In this document: piece after piece, positions 17,257-25,284 of the stretch
Layout: each line of letters begins with the position of its first letter
How positions within the stretch are numbered: the stretch's first letter is position 1
Origin: Hansschlegelia plantiphila
GTDB taxonomy: Bacteria; Pseudomonadota; Alphaproteobacteria; Rhizobiales; Methylopilaceae
Length of the DNA stretch: 64,000 nucleotides
Assembly: GCF_027922265.1 (NCBI RefSeq)
Contig: NZ_BSFI01000001.1
Location: 62,001-126,000 of the forward strand
Direction: 5' to 3'
Notes under the pieces: model-generated
Databases searched by the model: none
What the model saw: the letters and a program-made list of their open reading frames with translations, nothing else
Told to the model about the DNA's origin: nothing
Translations under genes and position numbers: made by a program

Positions 17257-17355
17257 GATAAGAGCGCGAGCTTGCCATGCGCCCGCAGCCGCGAGGGTCG
17301 ATCGGCCGCGCCTCGCGCGTTCGCGAGGCCCCGCGCACCCAAGCGAACGGACGTC

Positions 17356-18102
17356 ATGCTCGTCACCTGCCCGTCATGCCGCTCAAGCTATCGCCTCGAC
17401 GACAGGGCGATCAGCGAAGGCCGCACGGTGCGGTGCGCCCGCTGCGCGACGGAATGGTTCGCCGCGGCGACGGCGACGCCGGTCATGGCGCTCGACGACG
17501 TCGCGCCGCTCGATGTGGTCGAGACGCCCCGTATCGTCGACGTCACGCCGAGCGTCGTCACGAAGAGCGCCCGCCGCGCCGTCTTCAGCTTCGCCGCACG
17601 AAACGAACCGGTCCCCGCAAGGCCGACCGTGAGGACGCCTCGCAAGACGTCGCGCGTCCGCCCCGCGGCGGCCTTCGCGATCGCCGGCCTCGCGGCTCTC
17701 GCTTTGCTTGTGTTCGAGCGCGACACGATCGTGAGGGCGACGCCGTCGCTTGCCTCGCTCTACGCCGCGGTCGGGCTGGACGTGAACGTCAGAGGGCTCG
17801 ACATCCGCGACGTCAGGTCGTCCGAACAGGTCGAAGAAGGCGTGCCGCTGCTGCTCGTGACCGGCTCGATCGCTAATCTGACCCAGGGCCAGGTCGACGT
17901 CCCCCGCCTTCGGCTCGCCGTGAAGTCCGGCGACGATCGCGAACTCTACGCGTGGACCACGATCGCCAACCGATTGAAGCTCGCGCCGGGCGGATCAGCC
18001 CAGTTCAGGGCGCGGCTCGCCTCGCCGCCCGCCGAAGGCGAGGCGGTCGCCGTGCGCTTTCTCGGGCGGCGAGATATCATGACGACGAACGCCGGCCGTT
18101 GA
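17356..18102 (+). CDS. MJ0042-type zinc-ribbon, DUF3426-like membrane protein
   Basis: A 248-residue protein. The N-terminus MLVTCPSCRSSYRLDDRAIS, then TVRCARCATEWF, is a CxxC...CxxC zinc ribbon of the MJ0042 class. A low-complexity linker and one membrane helix (PAAAFAIAGLAALALLVFER) follow. The C-terminal DUF3426-like domain has LLVTGSIANLTQGQVDVPRL and LYAWTTIANRLKLAPGGSAQ. This predicts a cytosolic zinc ribbon joined through the membrane to a periplasmic beta domain. The function is unknown. It is divergent from ftsE across the CtrA box and followed 20 bases later by hpt. Confidence 0.88.
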   Translation: MLVTCPSCRSSYRLDDRAISEGRTVRCARCATEWFAAATATPVMALDDVAPLDVVETPRIVDVTPSVVTKSARRAVFSFAARNEPVPARPTVRTPRKTSRVRPAAAFAIAGLAALALLVFERDTIVRATPSLASLYAAVGLDVNVRGLDIRDVRSSEQVEEGVPLLLVTGSIANLTQGQVDVPRLRLAVKSGDDRELYAWTTIANRLKLAPGGSAQFRARLASPPAEGEAVAVRFLGRRDIMTTNAGR

Positions 18103-18122
18103 TCCGGCCTCAAGGAGACGGA

Positions 18123-18650
18123 ATGACCCGGCGCATGAGCGTGCTCTACGGACCCGAGGCGATCGCCGTCCGCAATGCGGAGCTGGCGGCGGAGATCGCG
18201 GCCCTCACGCCTGAACGGCTGCTCGTGATCGCGGTGCTCAAGGGCAGTTTCGTGTTCGCGGCCGACCTGATCCGCGCCCTGCACGGCGCAGGTCTCGAGC
18301 CGGAAGTCGAGTTCATCACGCTGTCGAGCTACGGCGAGGGCCGCAAGTCGAGCGGCCAGGTGCGCATCGTGCATGACGTCGAGAGCGAGGTGGTCGGGCG
18401 CGACGTCGTGCTGGTCGACGACATTCTCGAATCCGGCCGCACGCTCGCATTCGCCCGCAAGCTGATGGAGAGCCGCGGCGCGCGACGGGTGATCACCTGT
18501 GTGCTGTTGAACAAGGGCGGCAAGCGGGCGGTCGAGATCGACGCCGATCTCGTCGGTTTCGAATGCCCGGACCGGTTCGTCGTCGGCTACGGCATGGACG
18601 CCGCGCACGCCTACCGCCAGCTTCCCTTCGTCGGGGTGGTCGAAGACTGA
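18123..18650 (+). CDS. hpt: Hypoxanthine phosphoribosyltransferase
   Basis: A 175-residue purine-salvage enzyme converting hypoxanthine (and guanine) with PRPP to the nucleotide. AAGGAGACGG directly precedes the ATG at 18123. Motifs are LKGSFVFAADLIRAL, the flexible loop around ITLSSYGEGRKSSG, the PRPP-binding DVVLVDDILESGRTLAFARK and the C-terminal FECPDRFVVGYGMDAAHAYR. It lies between the zinc-ribbon gene and cpdR on the same strand with short gaps (20 and 24 bases), so the three may be one operon. Confidence 0.95.
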   Translation: MTRRMSVLYGPEAIAVRNAELAAEIAALTPERLLVIAVLKGSFVFAADLIRALHGAGLEPEVEFITLSSYGEGRKSSGQVRIVHDVESEVVGRDVVLVDDILESGRTLAFARKLMESRGARRVITCVLLNKGGKRAVEIDADLVGFECPDRFVVGYGMDAAHAYRQLPFVGVVED

Positions 18651-18674
18651 AACGAACCGGAGGAGTTGATCCCC

Positions 18675-19061
18675 ATGGCCAGGATCCTGCTGACCGACGA
18701 CGAGGAGGCCGTGCGCGGTTTCGTCCGCCGCGCCCTGGAGATGGACGGGCACGACGTCACTCCTGCCTTCGACGGCGCGGACGCGCTCGACAAGCTGGTG
18801 GAGGCGGACGGCGGCTTCGACCTGCTGCTGACCGACATCCGCATGCCGATGATGGACGGAATCGCGCTCGCGCTCGCCGCCGCCCGCGATTATCCCAGCC
18901 TCACCATCCTGCTGATGACCGGCTACGCCGACCAGCGCGAGCGGGCGGCGGGACTCGACGCGCTGATCCACGATGTCGTGACGAAGCCGTTCTCGCTCGA
19001 CCAGATCCGCGCGGCGGTCGCCGACGCGCTCGGCGCCGGCGCGGCCCGGATGACGGCGTGA
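18675..19061 (+). CDS. cpdR: Single-domain response regulator, CpdR-like
   Basis: A 128-residue protein consisting of one receiver domain. It has the acidic pair LLTDDEEAVRGFVRRALEMD, the phosphoacceptor Asp54 in DLLLTDIRMPMMDGIALALA, the Thr in ILLMTGYADQRERAAGLDAL and the conserved Lys in VVTKPFSLDQIRAA. The MDGIALALAAARDYP, MTGYADQRERA and LDALIHDV segments are characteristic of CpdR, the adaptor that in its unphosphorylated form primes ClpXP to degrade CtrA and other cell-cycle proteins. There is no output domain. GGAGGAG lies upstream of the ATG. Its position near a CtrA box and ftsEX fits a cell-cycle role. Confidence 0.9.
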   Translation: MARILLTDDEEAVRGFVRRALEMDGHDVTPAFDGADALDKLVEADGGFDLLLTDIRMPMMDGIALALAAARDYPSLTILLMTGYADQRERAAGLDALIHDVVTKPFSLDQIRAAVADALGAGAARMTA

Positions 19062-19431
19062 CGGCGGCGCCTCGAAGGAGCCGTCTCGCCGTCGCTTTGC
19101 CCGCGTCGCCGCTTTGCGTCATCATCCGGCCGAAATCCACGCGCTCATCACCCGCGTGATCACTTGAACCACCGCAGGATAAGCCGTCAGTTGATCTCCA
19201 GCTTTCATACGATTATCGACCGCTCACCGCCGATGGCGCGCAAAGTCTTCTCGCTAAAGCCTGCGTTTGACTGCGTGACGTTGCGCCTGCAGGCGTTCCG
19301 CGCCGGCCATGCCGCCGCGCACCTCGATCGGAGCCGCTTGTTTACGGTGGCCCTGTTCTTCCCAGCCGCAGGTTTCGCAGGCGAGCCCGCTCTGCAGAAC
19401 CGCACGCCGCAGACGAGATAGCCGCAGGCGA
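19062..19431. other. Intergenic region upstream of the capsule-type genes
   Basis: About 370 bases with no supported gene. It is less GC-rich than the surroundings and marks the junction between the hpt-cpdR cluster and the polysaccharide-export pair. An 85-codon plus-strand frame at 19164-19421 exists but shows no domain, no good ribosome binding site and poor codon structure. The promoter for the genes at 19432 is presumably here. I could not pick convincing -35/-10 hexamers. Confidence 0.45.
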
Positions 19432-20106
19432 ATGCTGGAGCTCCGCGACGTCTGGAAGGGCGTAAAAGTCCGAGGCAAACGAGAATGGCAACTCGCCGGG
19501 GCGAGCGTCGTCCTGCCGCCGCGGCGCCGCGTCGCGCTGCTCGGCATGAACGCCGTGAACAACGCCTCGGTTCTCAGCATTCTTTCGGGGATCCAACCTC
19601 CGGACAAGGGCTCCGTACGGCGCGTCGGGCTGGCCTGCTGGCCGTTCGGCAGCAAGGACTTCTTGGACAACGCTTCGACCTTCCGCCAGAACGCTAGCTT
19701 CCTCGGACGCATCTATGGCGTCGACGCCACCGACATCGCCAAGATCGCCATCGACCTGAGCGGCATAAAGCTGCGCAAGGGCTTGGCGCTTCGGCGATAT
19801 CCGGTGGCGGAGCGCCGGCAGTTGGCGCTGGGCCTCACCCTCGCGCTGCAGTTCGACTGGTACTTCATCAACGAACAGCTTCCGAGGGTTCCGGCGGCCC
19901 GCGTGGCGACGATCGACGGCGTGATCGCGGATCGTATCAGCCGCGGCGGCGTTGTCTGGGCGACCACCGACCCTGAGAAGGTCGCCGGATATTGCGATGC
20001 GGGATTGGTTCTCGACCACGGCGGCCTGACGTTCTATGATACGATCACTGAGGCGTCCGAGGTGTATCGAAGCTTAGTTGAGACGAGGGCTGGCAAGCGC
20101 ACATGA
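19432..20106 (+). CDS. KpsT-like ABC ATPase with degenerate catalytic motifs
   Basis: A 224-residue protein aligned by eye along its whole length with capsular-polysaccharide-export ATPases of the KpsT/Wzm-Wzt type (SGIQPPDKGSV; CWPFGSKDF; NASFLGRIYGVD; LALGLTLALQFDWYFINE). Every catalytic motif is altered. The Walker A position reads GMNAVNNAS instead of GxNGAGKST, the signature YSSGM-type motif reads YPVAERR, Walker B ends INEQ instead of VDE, and the H-loop region is WATTD. The frame is intact and its stop overlaps the ATG of the KpsE-like gene, so it is under selection as a protein rather than a broken gene. It is probably a non-hydrolysing partner or regulator. No permease (KpsM) is adjacent. 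Confidence 0.82.
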   Translation: MLELRDVWKGVKVRGKREWQLAGASVVLPPRRRVALLGMNAVNNASVLSILSGIQPPDKGSVRRVGLACWPFGSKDFLDNASTFRQNASFLGRIYGVDATDIAKIAIDLSGIKLRKGLALRRYPVAERRQLALGLTLALQFDWYFINEQLPRVPAARVATIDGVIADRISRGGVVWATTDPEKVAGYCDAGLVLDHGGLTFYDTITEASEVYRSLVETRAGKRT

Positions 20107-21617
20107 GCGACAACCTTGCAAAACGCTCCCGCGGGGACAGCCAGCTCGGCGCCCGAGCGCGCTCCATCCTGAGCATGCTGTCCGCATCCGGCGCGTCGCG
20201 GACGAAGCCGTCCGGCGGCGAGCAGCCGGTCTCCGAGGGCGCGACCCCGGACCAGTCCAGGTTTCCTTCACTGGTTTCTTCCCAGCCCGACGCCAGGGCC
20301 GCGCGTCTCGCGAAGCGGGCCGCGCGCCAGAAGATGGCCGCTGGAAGCGCACCCGCGGAGCAGCAGGCGGGAGCGGCGCCGGCGAATACGGTCGTTCCCC
20401 TGCCGCAGCGCGTGCTGCCGAAGCGTCGGGGCGCCCAGGTTCAGTCGGAACCCGCAGTCATCATCCCGCCCGCGCGCCCGGCGGGCGCCAAGCGCCGGCG
20501 CAATGTCGCCAAGCTGTCGGCGCTGCTGTCGATCGCGCTGCCGACGGCGCTCGCGACCGTCTATTACGGCCTCATAGCGGCGCCGCAATACGTGGCCGAA
20601 GCCCGGTTCGCCGTTCGCGCCCCAGCGGAGGCGAGCAGCCGGGGCGGCGATTTGATGAGCGCGATCACCGGCATGGGCAGCGCCATGACCTCGACGGGGT
20701 CGGACAGCTTCATCGTCGCGCAGTACATCGAGAGCGGCCAGATCGTCGCGAACATGCAGCGCGCGCTCGATCTGCGGTCGATCTACACGAACGACAAGGC
20801 CGATTTCGTCGCGAAGTACCGGCCTTACGACTTCGAGGACACGGTCGAGCATCTCACGCGTTACTGGAACACGGTGTCGTGGGTCTATTACGAGCCCGTC
20901 ACCGGCATCATCACGTTCACGGTGCGCGCCTTCACGCCCGACGACGCGCTCAAGATCGCGCGCGAGACCGTCCGCGAGAGCGAAAACCTCGTCAACAAGC
21001 TGTCCGAGCGCGCGCGCGAGGATTCGCTGCGGATGGCCAAACAGGAACAGTCGCGCGCGGAGCTTCGGCTCAAATTCGCGCGCAAGGCGATCCAGGATTA
21101 TCGCGACCGGCGCGGCGCCCCTGACGCCAAGAGCGTGGTGGACTCGCAGTATAAGATCGTCGCCGACCTCGAGGCCCAGCTCGCCAAGCAGGAAACCGAG
21201 CTCGGGGCGAGTTCGTCCTTCCTCTCCAAGGACGCGCCGACGGTCCGGGTGATGCGGAACCAGGCCGACGCCCTGCGGTCGCGCATCGAGGCGGAGCGCG
21301 CCAAGATAGGTTCGATCGGCCAGAAGGCCGGGGGTTCGTCCCCCATCTCCGCCTCGATGGCGGAGTACGAGAACCTCGAAACCGAGCGCACATTCGCCGA
21401 AAAGGGCTACGAGTCCGCGAGCCAGGCGGTTGATGCGGCGCGGATCTCGGCGGAGCGCCAGTCGCGCTATCTCACGACCTTCGTGGACCCCTATCTGCCG
21501 GAAGACTCGCTCTATCCGGCCCGGCTGAAGATGATCCTGCTGGTGCTGGTCTGCTCGTCCATCGCGTGGGCGATCGGCGCGCTGATCTTCTACGGCATCC
21601 GCGACCACAGCGCCTGA
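20103..21617 (+). CDS. Capsule polysaccharide export inner-membrane protein, KpsE/Wzz-like
   Basis: A 504-residue polysaccharide co-polymerase-type protein. A long Ser/Ala/Pro/Arg-rich cytoplasmic N-terminus of about 130 residues precedes the first helix (LSALLSIALPTALATVYYGL) and the conserved YVAEARFAVRAP. A large periplasmic coiled-coil region follows (KLSERAREDSLRMAKQEQSR, then AELRLKFARKAIQDYRDRRG and VADLEAQLAKQETELGASSS). The C-terminal helix is LKMILLVLVCSSIAWAIGAL, after YLTTFVDPYLPEDSLYPARL. Such proteins bridge the export ABC transporter and the outer-membrane channel. The ATG overlaps the TGA of the ATPase-like gene. The other capsule export genes are not in the window. Confidence 0.9.
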   Translation: MSDNLAKRSRGDSQLGARARSILSMLSASGASRTKPSGGEQPVSEGATPDQSRFPSLVSSQPDARAARLAKRAARQKMAAGSAPAEQQAGAAPANTVVPLPQRVLPKRRGAQVQSEPAVIIPPARPAGAKRRRNVAKLSALLSIALPTALATVYYGLIAAPQYVAEARFAVRAPAEASSRGGDLMSAITGMGSAMTSTGSDSFIVAQYIESGQIVANMQRALDLRSIYTNDKADFVAKYRPYDFEDTVEHLTRYWNTVSWVYYEPVTGIITFTVRAFTPDDALKIARETVRESENLVNKLSERAREDSLRMAKQEQSRAELRLKFARKAIQDYRDRRGAPDAKSVVDSQYKIVADLEAQLAKQETELGASSSFLSKDAPTVRVMRNQADALRSRIEAERAKIGSIGQKAGGSSPISASMAEYENLETERTFAEKGYESASQAVDAARISAERQSRYLTTFVDPYLPEDSLYPARLKMILLVLVCSSIAWAIGALIFYGIRDHSA

Positions 21618-21645
21618 GGCGCCCGGGGTTCCCCGCGCGGCTTCG

Positions 21646-22902
21646 TCAGAGGCCGCCGGTCGCCGTCGCCGCCAGCCGGAAATGCTCGTCCCATCCGGCC
21701 GGGGCGAAGGCCTTCGCGCGCGCGACCGCGGCCGCCCTGCGCGGCGAGGCGGCGTCCGCGTAATCCAGCGCCGCCTGCTCCCAGGCCGGGCCGTCGAGCG
21801 GATCGAGCCGCTCGACGCGGTCGCCCGCGATCTCGCGGAACGCGGCGAGATCGGACGCCACAACCGGCGCGCCGAGCGCTAGCGCCTCAGCGAGCGGCAG
21901 GCCGAATCCCTCCGCGAAGCTCGGGAACAGCAAGGCCCGCGCGCCCTTGACGAGCGCGGCCAGCGCCGTGTCCGGCAGGTCGTTGATCTCCACGACATGG
22001 GCGCGGATGGCGGGCGCCCGTTCGAGCAGATCGATCACCATCTCGTTCTCCCAGCCCCGTCGGCCGACCAGAACGAGGGTCGGCGTCGCCTCCCCGAGGC
22101 GCTCGGCGAGCCTGCGCCAGACATGGAGCAGCAGGAGGTGGTTCTTGCGCGGCTCGATCGTGCCGAGCGCGACGAAATACGGCTTGGCGGCGTCGAGCGC
22201 GGGCGCGTCGCTCGAGAACCCGCGCTCGATCCCGAGCGGCGCGGTGACGATCGGCGGCGCGGCGCGGCCGATCTCGGACGCGAACGCCGCGAGATCGCGC
22301 GCCGTCTCCCCGGAGTTCGCGATCAGGGCCGTCCCATGGTCGAGCGCGGTCGTCATCCGCAGCCTGTGGCGCGCATCCTCGCCCTCGCGGCCATATTCGG
22401 GAAACCGGATCGGAATCAGGTCATGCACCAGCACGGTGAGCGCGGCGCCGGCGCGCCGTATGCCGGCGAACGGCTCCGGGCGGTCGAGGCGGATGTGCGA
22501 GACGTGGACGTAGACGTCGCCCCGCTCCGCCGCCGGGCGACGGATGGCGAGCAGCGCCGCGCCGCGAAGCTTAAGAGCGCGCCGCGCGGCGTCGTCCGGC
22601 GCCGACCGCTGCGGCGCGACGGCCGGCGCCGGCGCGCCAAGCCGCGCAGCAAGGCGACGCGCGGCCGCGTCGTCCGCTCCGCCCATGCGCCACTTGGCGT
22701 CGAGGGCGGCGACGAACGGCCCGACGCTCTCCCGCGGCAACGGGACGGCGCGGTTGCCGACGACAGCCGCAAATCCCGCGCGTTCCGGGGCCGCACTTAG
22801 CGCCCGAAGCGCATAGGCGAGCTCCACGCGGTCGACCCCGGTCGCGACCGGGTGCGCGGCGCGCGTGATCAGCCTGGTGACGTCGAGGATGGTGCGGGCC
22901 AT
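21646..22902 (-). CDS. Glycosyltransferase family 4 (GT-B fold)
   Basis: A 418-residue glycosyltransferase. The N-terminus MARTILDVTRLITRAAHPVA and VLVHDLIPIRFPEYG resemble mannosyl- or rhamnosyl-type family 4 enzymes. The C-terminal nucleotide-sugar-binding half shows YFVALGTIEPRKNHLLLLHV, LVLVGRRGWENEMVIDLL and the EX7E element LFPSFAEGFGLPLAEALALG. The donor and acceptor cannot be told from sequence. The ATG at 22902 is chosen over an upstream ATG because it begins the recognisable fold. It converges on the KpsE-like gene and probably belongs to the same surface-polysaccharide island. Confidence 0.9.
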   Translation of the reverse strand: MARTILDVTRLITRAAHPVATGVDRVELAYALRALSAAPERAGFAAVVGNRAVPLPRESVGPFVAALDAKWRMGGADDAAARRLAARLGAPAPAVAPQRSAPDDAARRALKLRGAALLAIRRPAAERGDVYVHVSHIRLDRPEPFAGIRRAGAALTVLVHDLIPIRFPEYGREGEDARHRLRMTTALDHGTALIANSGETARDLAAFASEIGRAAPPIVTAPLGIERGFSSDAPALDAAKPYFVALGTIEPRKNHLLLLHVWRRLAERLGEATPTLVLVGRRGWENEMVIDLLERAPAIRAHVVEINDLPDTALAALVKGARALLFPSFAEGFGLPLAEALALGAPVVASDLAAFREIAGDRVERLDPLDGPAWEQAALDYADAASPRRAAAVARAKAFAPAGWDEHFRLAATATGGL

Positions 22903-23054
22903 GCGCCTCGGGCGGGGTTGAGGACGTCGCCCGCATCTAGCACGCCGCTTCGGCCCGCGGAACGCAAAGCCGCGGCTTTGAGGGCGGACCGGCGCTCGAT
23001 ATGATCGCAACGTCGCGCATGCGACGGCGACGTCGAGCGGGAGAAGATCAGGCG

Positions 23055-24275
23055 ATGACAAAGGCCGCTCCGAGAACAGACGACGCCGCGCCGGAGCGCG
23101 GCGGGTTCGACTGGCGGGACCCTTTCGACATCGAGAGCGAACTTCTGGAGGAGGAGCGCCTCGTCCGAGACGTCGCGCGCGCTTATGCGCAGGACAGGCT
23201 GGCGCCGCGGGTCCGGGACGCCTACCGCAACGAGACCTTCGAGCGCGAGATCATGAGCGAGATGGGCGCGCTCGGCCTGCTGGGCTCGACGCTGCCCGAG
23301 GCCTATGGCGGAGCCGAGCTCGGCTATGTCGCCTACGGGCTCGCGGCCCGCGAGATCGAGCGGGTGGATTCCGGCTACCGCTCGGCGATGAGCGTGCAGT
23401 CCTCGCTCGTGATGCACCCGATCTTCGCCTATGGCGACGAGGCGCAGAGGCGCAGGTTCCTGCCGAAGCTCGCGAGCGGCGAATGGATCGGCTGCTTCGG
23501 CCTGACCGAGCCCGAGGCCGGCTCCGACCCCGCCGGCCTGCGCGCCCGCGCCGAGCGGATCGACGGCGGCTACCGGCTGACCGGCGCCAAGACCTGGATC
23601 ACCAACGCCCCGGTCGCCGACGTCGCGGTCGTCTGGGCGAAGTCGGCGGCGCATGACGGCGCAATCCGCGGCTTCATCCTGGAACGGGGGATGAAGGGCC
23701 TGTCGACGCCGAAGATCGAAGGCAAGCTGGCGCTGCGCGCCTCGCTCACCGGCGAGATCGTGATGGACGGGGTCGAGGTCGCAGAGGACGCGCTGCTTCC
23801 GAACGTCTCGGGGCTGAAGGGCCCGTTCGGCTGCCTCAACCGCGCCCGCTACGGCATCGCCTGGGGCGTGATGGGAGCAGCCGAAGCCTGCTGGCACGCC
23901 GCGCTCGACTACACGCTGGCGCGCAAGCAGTTCGGCCGCCCGCTGGCGCAGACGCAGCTTGTGCAGAAGAAGCTCGCCGACATGCAGACCGAGATCGCGC
24001 TCGGCCTGCAGGCGGCCTTGCGGGCGGGACGGCTGTTCGACGAAGGCAGACTTGCGCCGGAGACGGTCTCGCTGATCAAGCGCAACAATTGCGGCAAGGC
24101 GCTCGACATCGCGCGCACCGCCCGCGACATGCTCGGCGGAAACGGAATCTCGGACGAATACGATGTGATGCGGGTCGCGCAGAACCTCGAGGCGGTGAAC
24201 ACCTACGAGGGCACGCACGACGTCCACGCGTTGATCCTGGGGCGCGCGCAGACCGGCCTGCAGGCGTTCTACTGA
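23055..24275 (+). CDS. gcdH: Glutaryl-CoA dehydrogenase
   Basis: A 406-residue FAD enzyme of the acyl-CoA dehydrogenase family that oxidises and decarboxylates glutaryl-CoA to crotonyl-CoA in lysine, tryptophan and benzoyl-type degradation. The assignment to GcdH rather than another acyl-CoA dehydrogenase rests on [73 protein letters not shown] and the C-terminal [20 protein letters not shown], where the Glu is the catalytic base. The ATG at 23055 gives the usual N-terminus. The glycosyltransferase is divergent and tRNA-Leu lies opposite just downstream. Confidence 0.93.
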   Translation: MTKAAPRTDDAAPERGGFDWRDPFDIESELLEEERLVRDVARAYAQDRLAPRVRDAYRNETFEREIMSEMGALGLLGSTLPEAYGGAELGYVAYGLAAREIERVDSGYRSAMSVQSSLVMHPIFAYGDEAQRRRFLPKLASGEWIGCFGLTEPEAGSDPAGLRARAERIDGGYRLTGAKTWITNAPVADVAVVWAKSAAHDGAIRGFILERGMKGLSTPKIEGKLALRASLTGEIVMDGVEVAEDALLPNVSGLKGPFGCLNRARYGIAWGVMGAAEACWHAALDYTLARKQFGRPLAQTQLVQKKLADMQTEIALGLQAALRAGRLFDEGRLAPETVSLIKRNNCGKALDIARTARDMLGGNGISDEYDVMRVAQNLEAVNTYEGTHDVHALILGRAQTGLQAFY

Positions 24276-24297
24276 TCAACGTCGAGGGTCCGAGCGT

Positions 24298-24384
24298 TGG
24301 TGCGGGCGGCCGGGGTCGAACCGGCACTCTGTCACCAGAACCGGATTTTGAGTCCGGCGCGTCTACCAGTTCCGCCACGCCCGC
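24298..24384 (-). tRNA. tRNA-Leu (anticodon CAA)
   Basis: On the minus strand an 87-base tRNA with acceptor arms GCGGGCG/CGCCCGC, the leucine-type D-arm GGCGGAACTGGTAGACG, the anticodon loop reading CTCAAAA (anticodon CAA), a class-II variable arm and the T-arm GGTTCGACCCC. The genome encodes the 3' CCA. It lies between gcdH and yqaA. Confidence 0.97.
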
Positions 24385-24624
24385 CGCAGCTCGCCCTCGA
24401 AGCGGGCGGCACGATGTCGGTAGCGTCTCCGCCTGTCAATTCGCGGCGCCCGCGAAGCCGCCCCCCGCGGACGGGCGCCGTCCGCCGCGTTGCATCCGGG
24501 ACACGTAAAACTTATGGCTCGCGCGCGCGGGGGTTTAACGAGCCTTCATCTCCTCGCCGCCCATGTATGGTGGCCGTGAGTTCGCCCGACCTTCCATTCC
24601 GAACGCTCCCTCGAAAGATCCGCA

Positions 24625-25206
24625 ATGCTGAGACGCCTGTACGCATGGACGCTGTCGCTCGCGGCGGGTCCGAGGGCGGAAGCCGCGCTTGCCGGCGTCT
24701 CCTTCGCCGAGGCGTCGTTCTTCCCGCTGCCGCCCGACATCCTGCTTGTGCCGATGATCCTGGCGCGCCCCGAGCGCGCCTATCGACTCGCGATCCTGTG
24801 CGGGATCTCCTCGACGCTCGGCGGCCTGCTCGGCTACGCGATCGGCGCGCTGCTCTACGACAGCCTGGGGCTCTGGATCATCCAGGTCTACGGCTACGCC
24901 GACAAGATGGATTCCTTCCGCCACGCCTATAACGACTACGGCCTGTGGATCATCCTGCTGAAGGGGCTGACGCCGATCCCCTACAAGCTGGTCAGCATCG
25001 TGTCGGGCTTTGCGGGATACAACGTCTTCCTGTTCTTCGTGCTCACCGCCATTTCGCGGACATTGCGCTTCCTGGCGGTCGCCTGGCTGCTGAAGCGCTA
25101 TGGCGAGCCGGTGCGCGAGTTCATCGAGAAGCGCCTGGAAATCGCGGCGATCCTGATGCTCGTGTTCGTGGTCGGCGGCTTCGTGCTGGTGAAATACGTG
25201 GTCTGA
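24625..25206 (+). CDS. YqaA family membrane protein (VTT/DedA-like)
   Basis: A 193-residue inner-membrane protein of the YqaA family, a short relative of DedA/VTT-domain proteins. Its features are SFAEASFFPLPPDILLVPMI (charged residues next to the re-entrant proline-rich loop), GISSTLGGLLGYAIGALLYD, ILLKGLTPIPYKLVSIVSGF (the second conserved loop) and a C-terminal helix LEIAAILMLVFVVGGFVLVK. Relatives are thought to be lipid scramblases or undecaprenyl-phosphate carriers, which is not proven for YqaA. A strong hairpin terminator follows. In related genomes dsbB is commonly the next gene. Here the RTX gene separates them. Confidence 0.92.
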   Translation: MLRRLYAWTLSLAAGPRAEAALAGVSFAEASFFPLPPDILLVPMILARPERAYRLAILCGISSTLGGLLGYAIGALLYDSLGLWIIQVYGYADKMDSFRHAYNDYGLWIILLKGLTPIPYKLVSIVSGFAGYNVFLFFVLTAISRTLRFLAVAWLLKRYGEPVREFIEKRLEIAAILMLVFVVGGFVLVKYVV

Positions 25207-25230
25207 GGACCGACGGCCTGGGACATAAGG

Positions 25231-25270
25231 AAGCCGCCGCGCCGGAACTCCCGGCGCGGCGGCTTTGCTT
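25231..25270. terminator. Strong hairpin terminator, probably bidirectional
   Basis: A perfect 15-base-pair stem (AAGCCGCCGCGCCGG pairing with its complement at 25251-25265) with a five-base loop, followed by TTGCTTTG on the plus strand and CTTATG on the minus strand. It lies between yqaA (plus) and the RTX gene (minus), so it can end both transcripts. Confidence 0.8.
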
Positions 25271-25284
25271 TGAGGCTTCCCTCG

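Noticed and set aside
19164..19421. An 85-codon plus-strand frame before the KpsT-like gene
   Set aside because: Weak start context, no domain, and it overlaps the likely promoter region of the next gene.
19432..20106. The KpsT-like gene as a plain pseudogene
   Set aside because: The frame is intact at normal length, keeps the surrounding KpsT framework and is translationally coupled to the next gene, which fits a maintained non-catalytic protein better than decay.
24531..24550. A TTAACGAGCC sequence upstream of yqaA resembling the left half of the CtrA box
   Set aside because: The second half reads TCAT instead of TTAA at the required spacing, so it is only a half-site.
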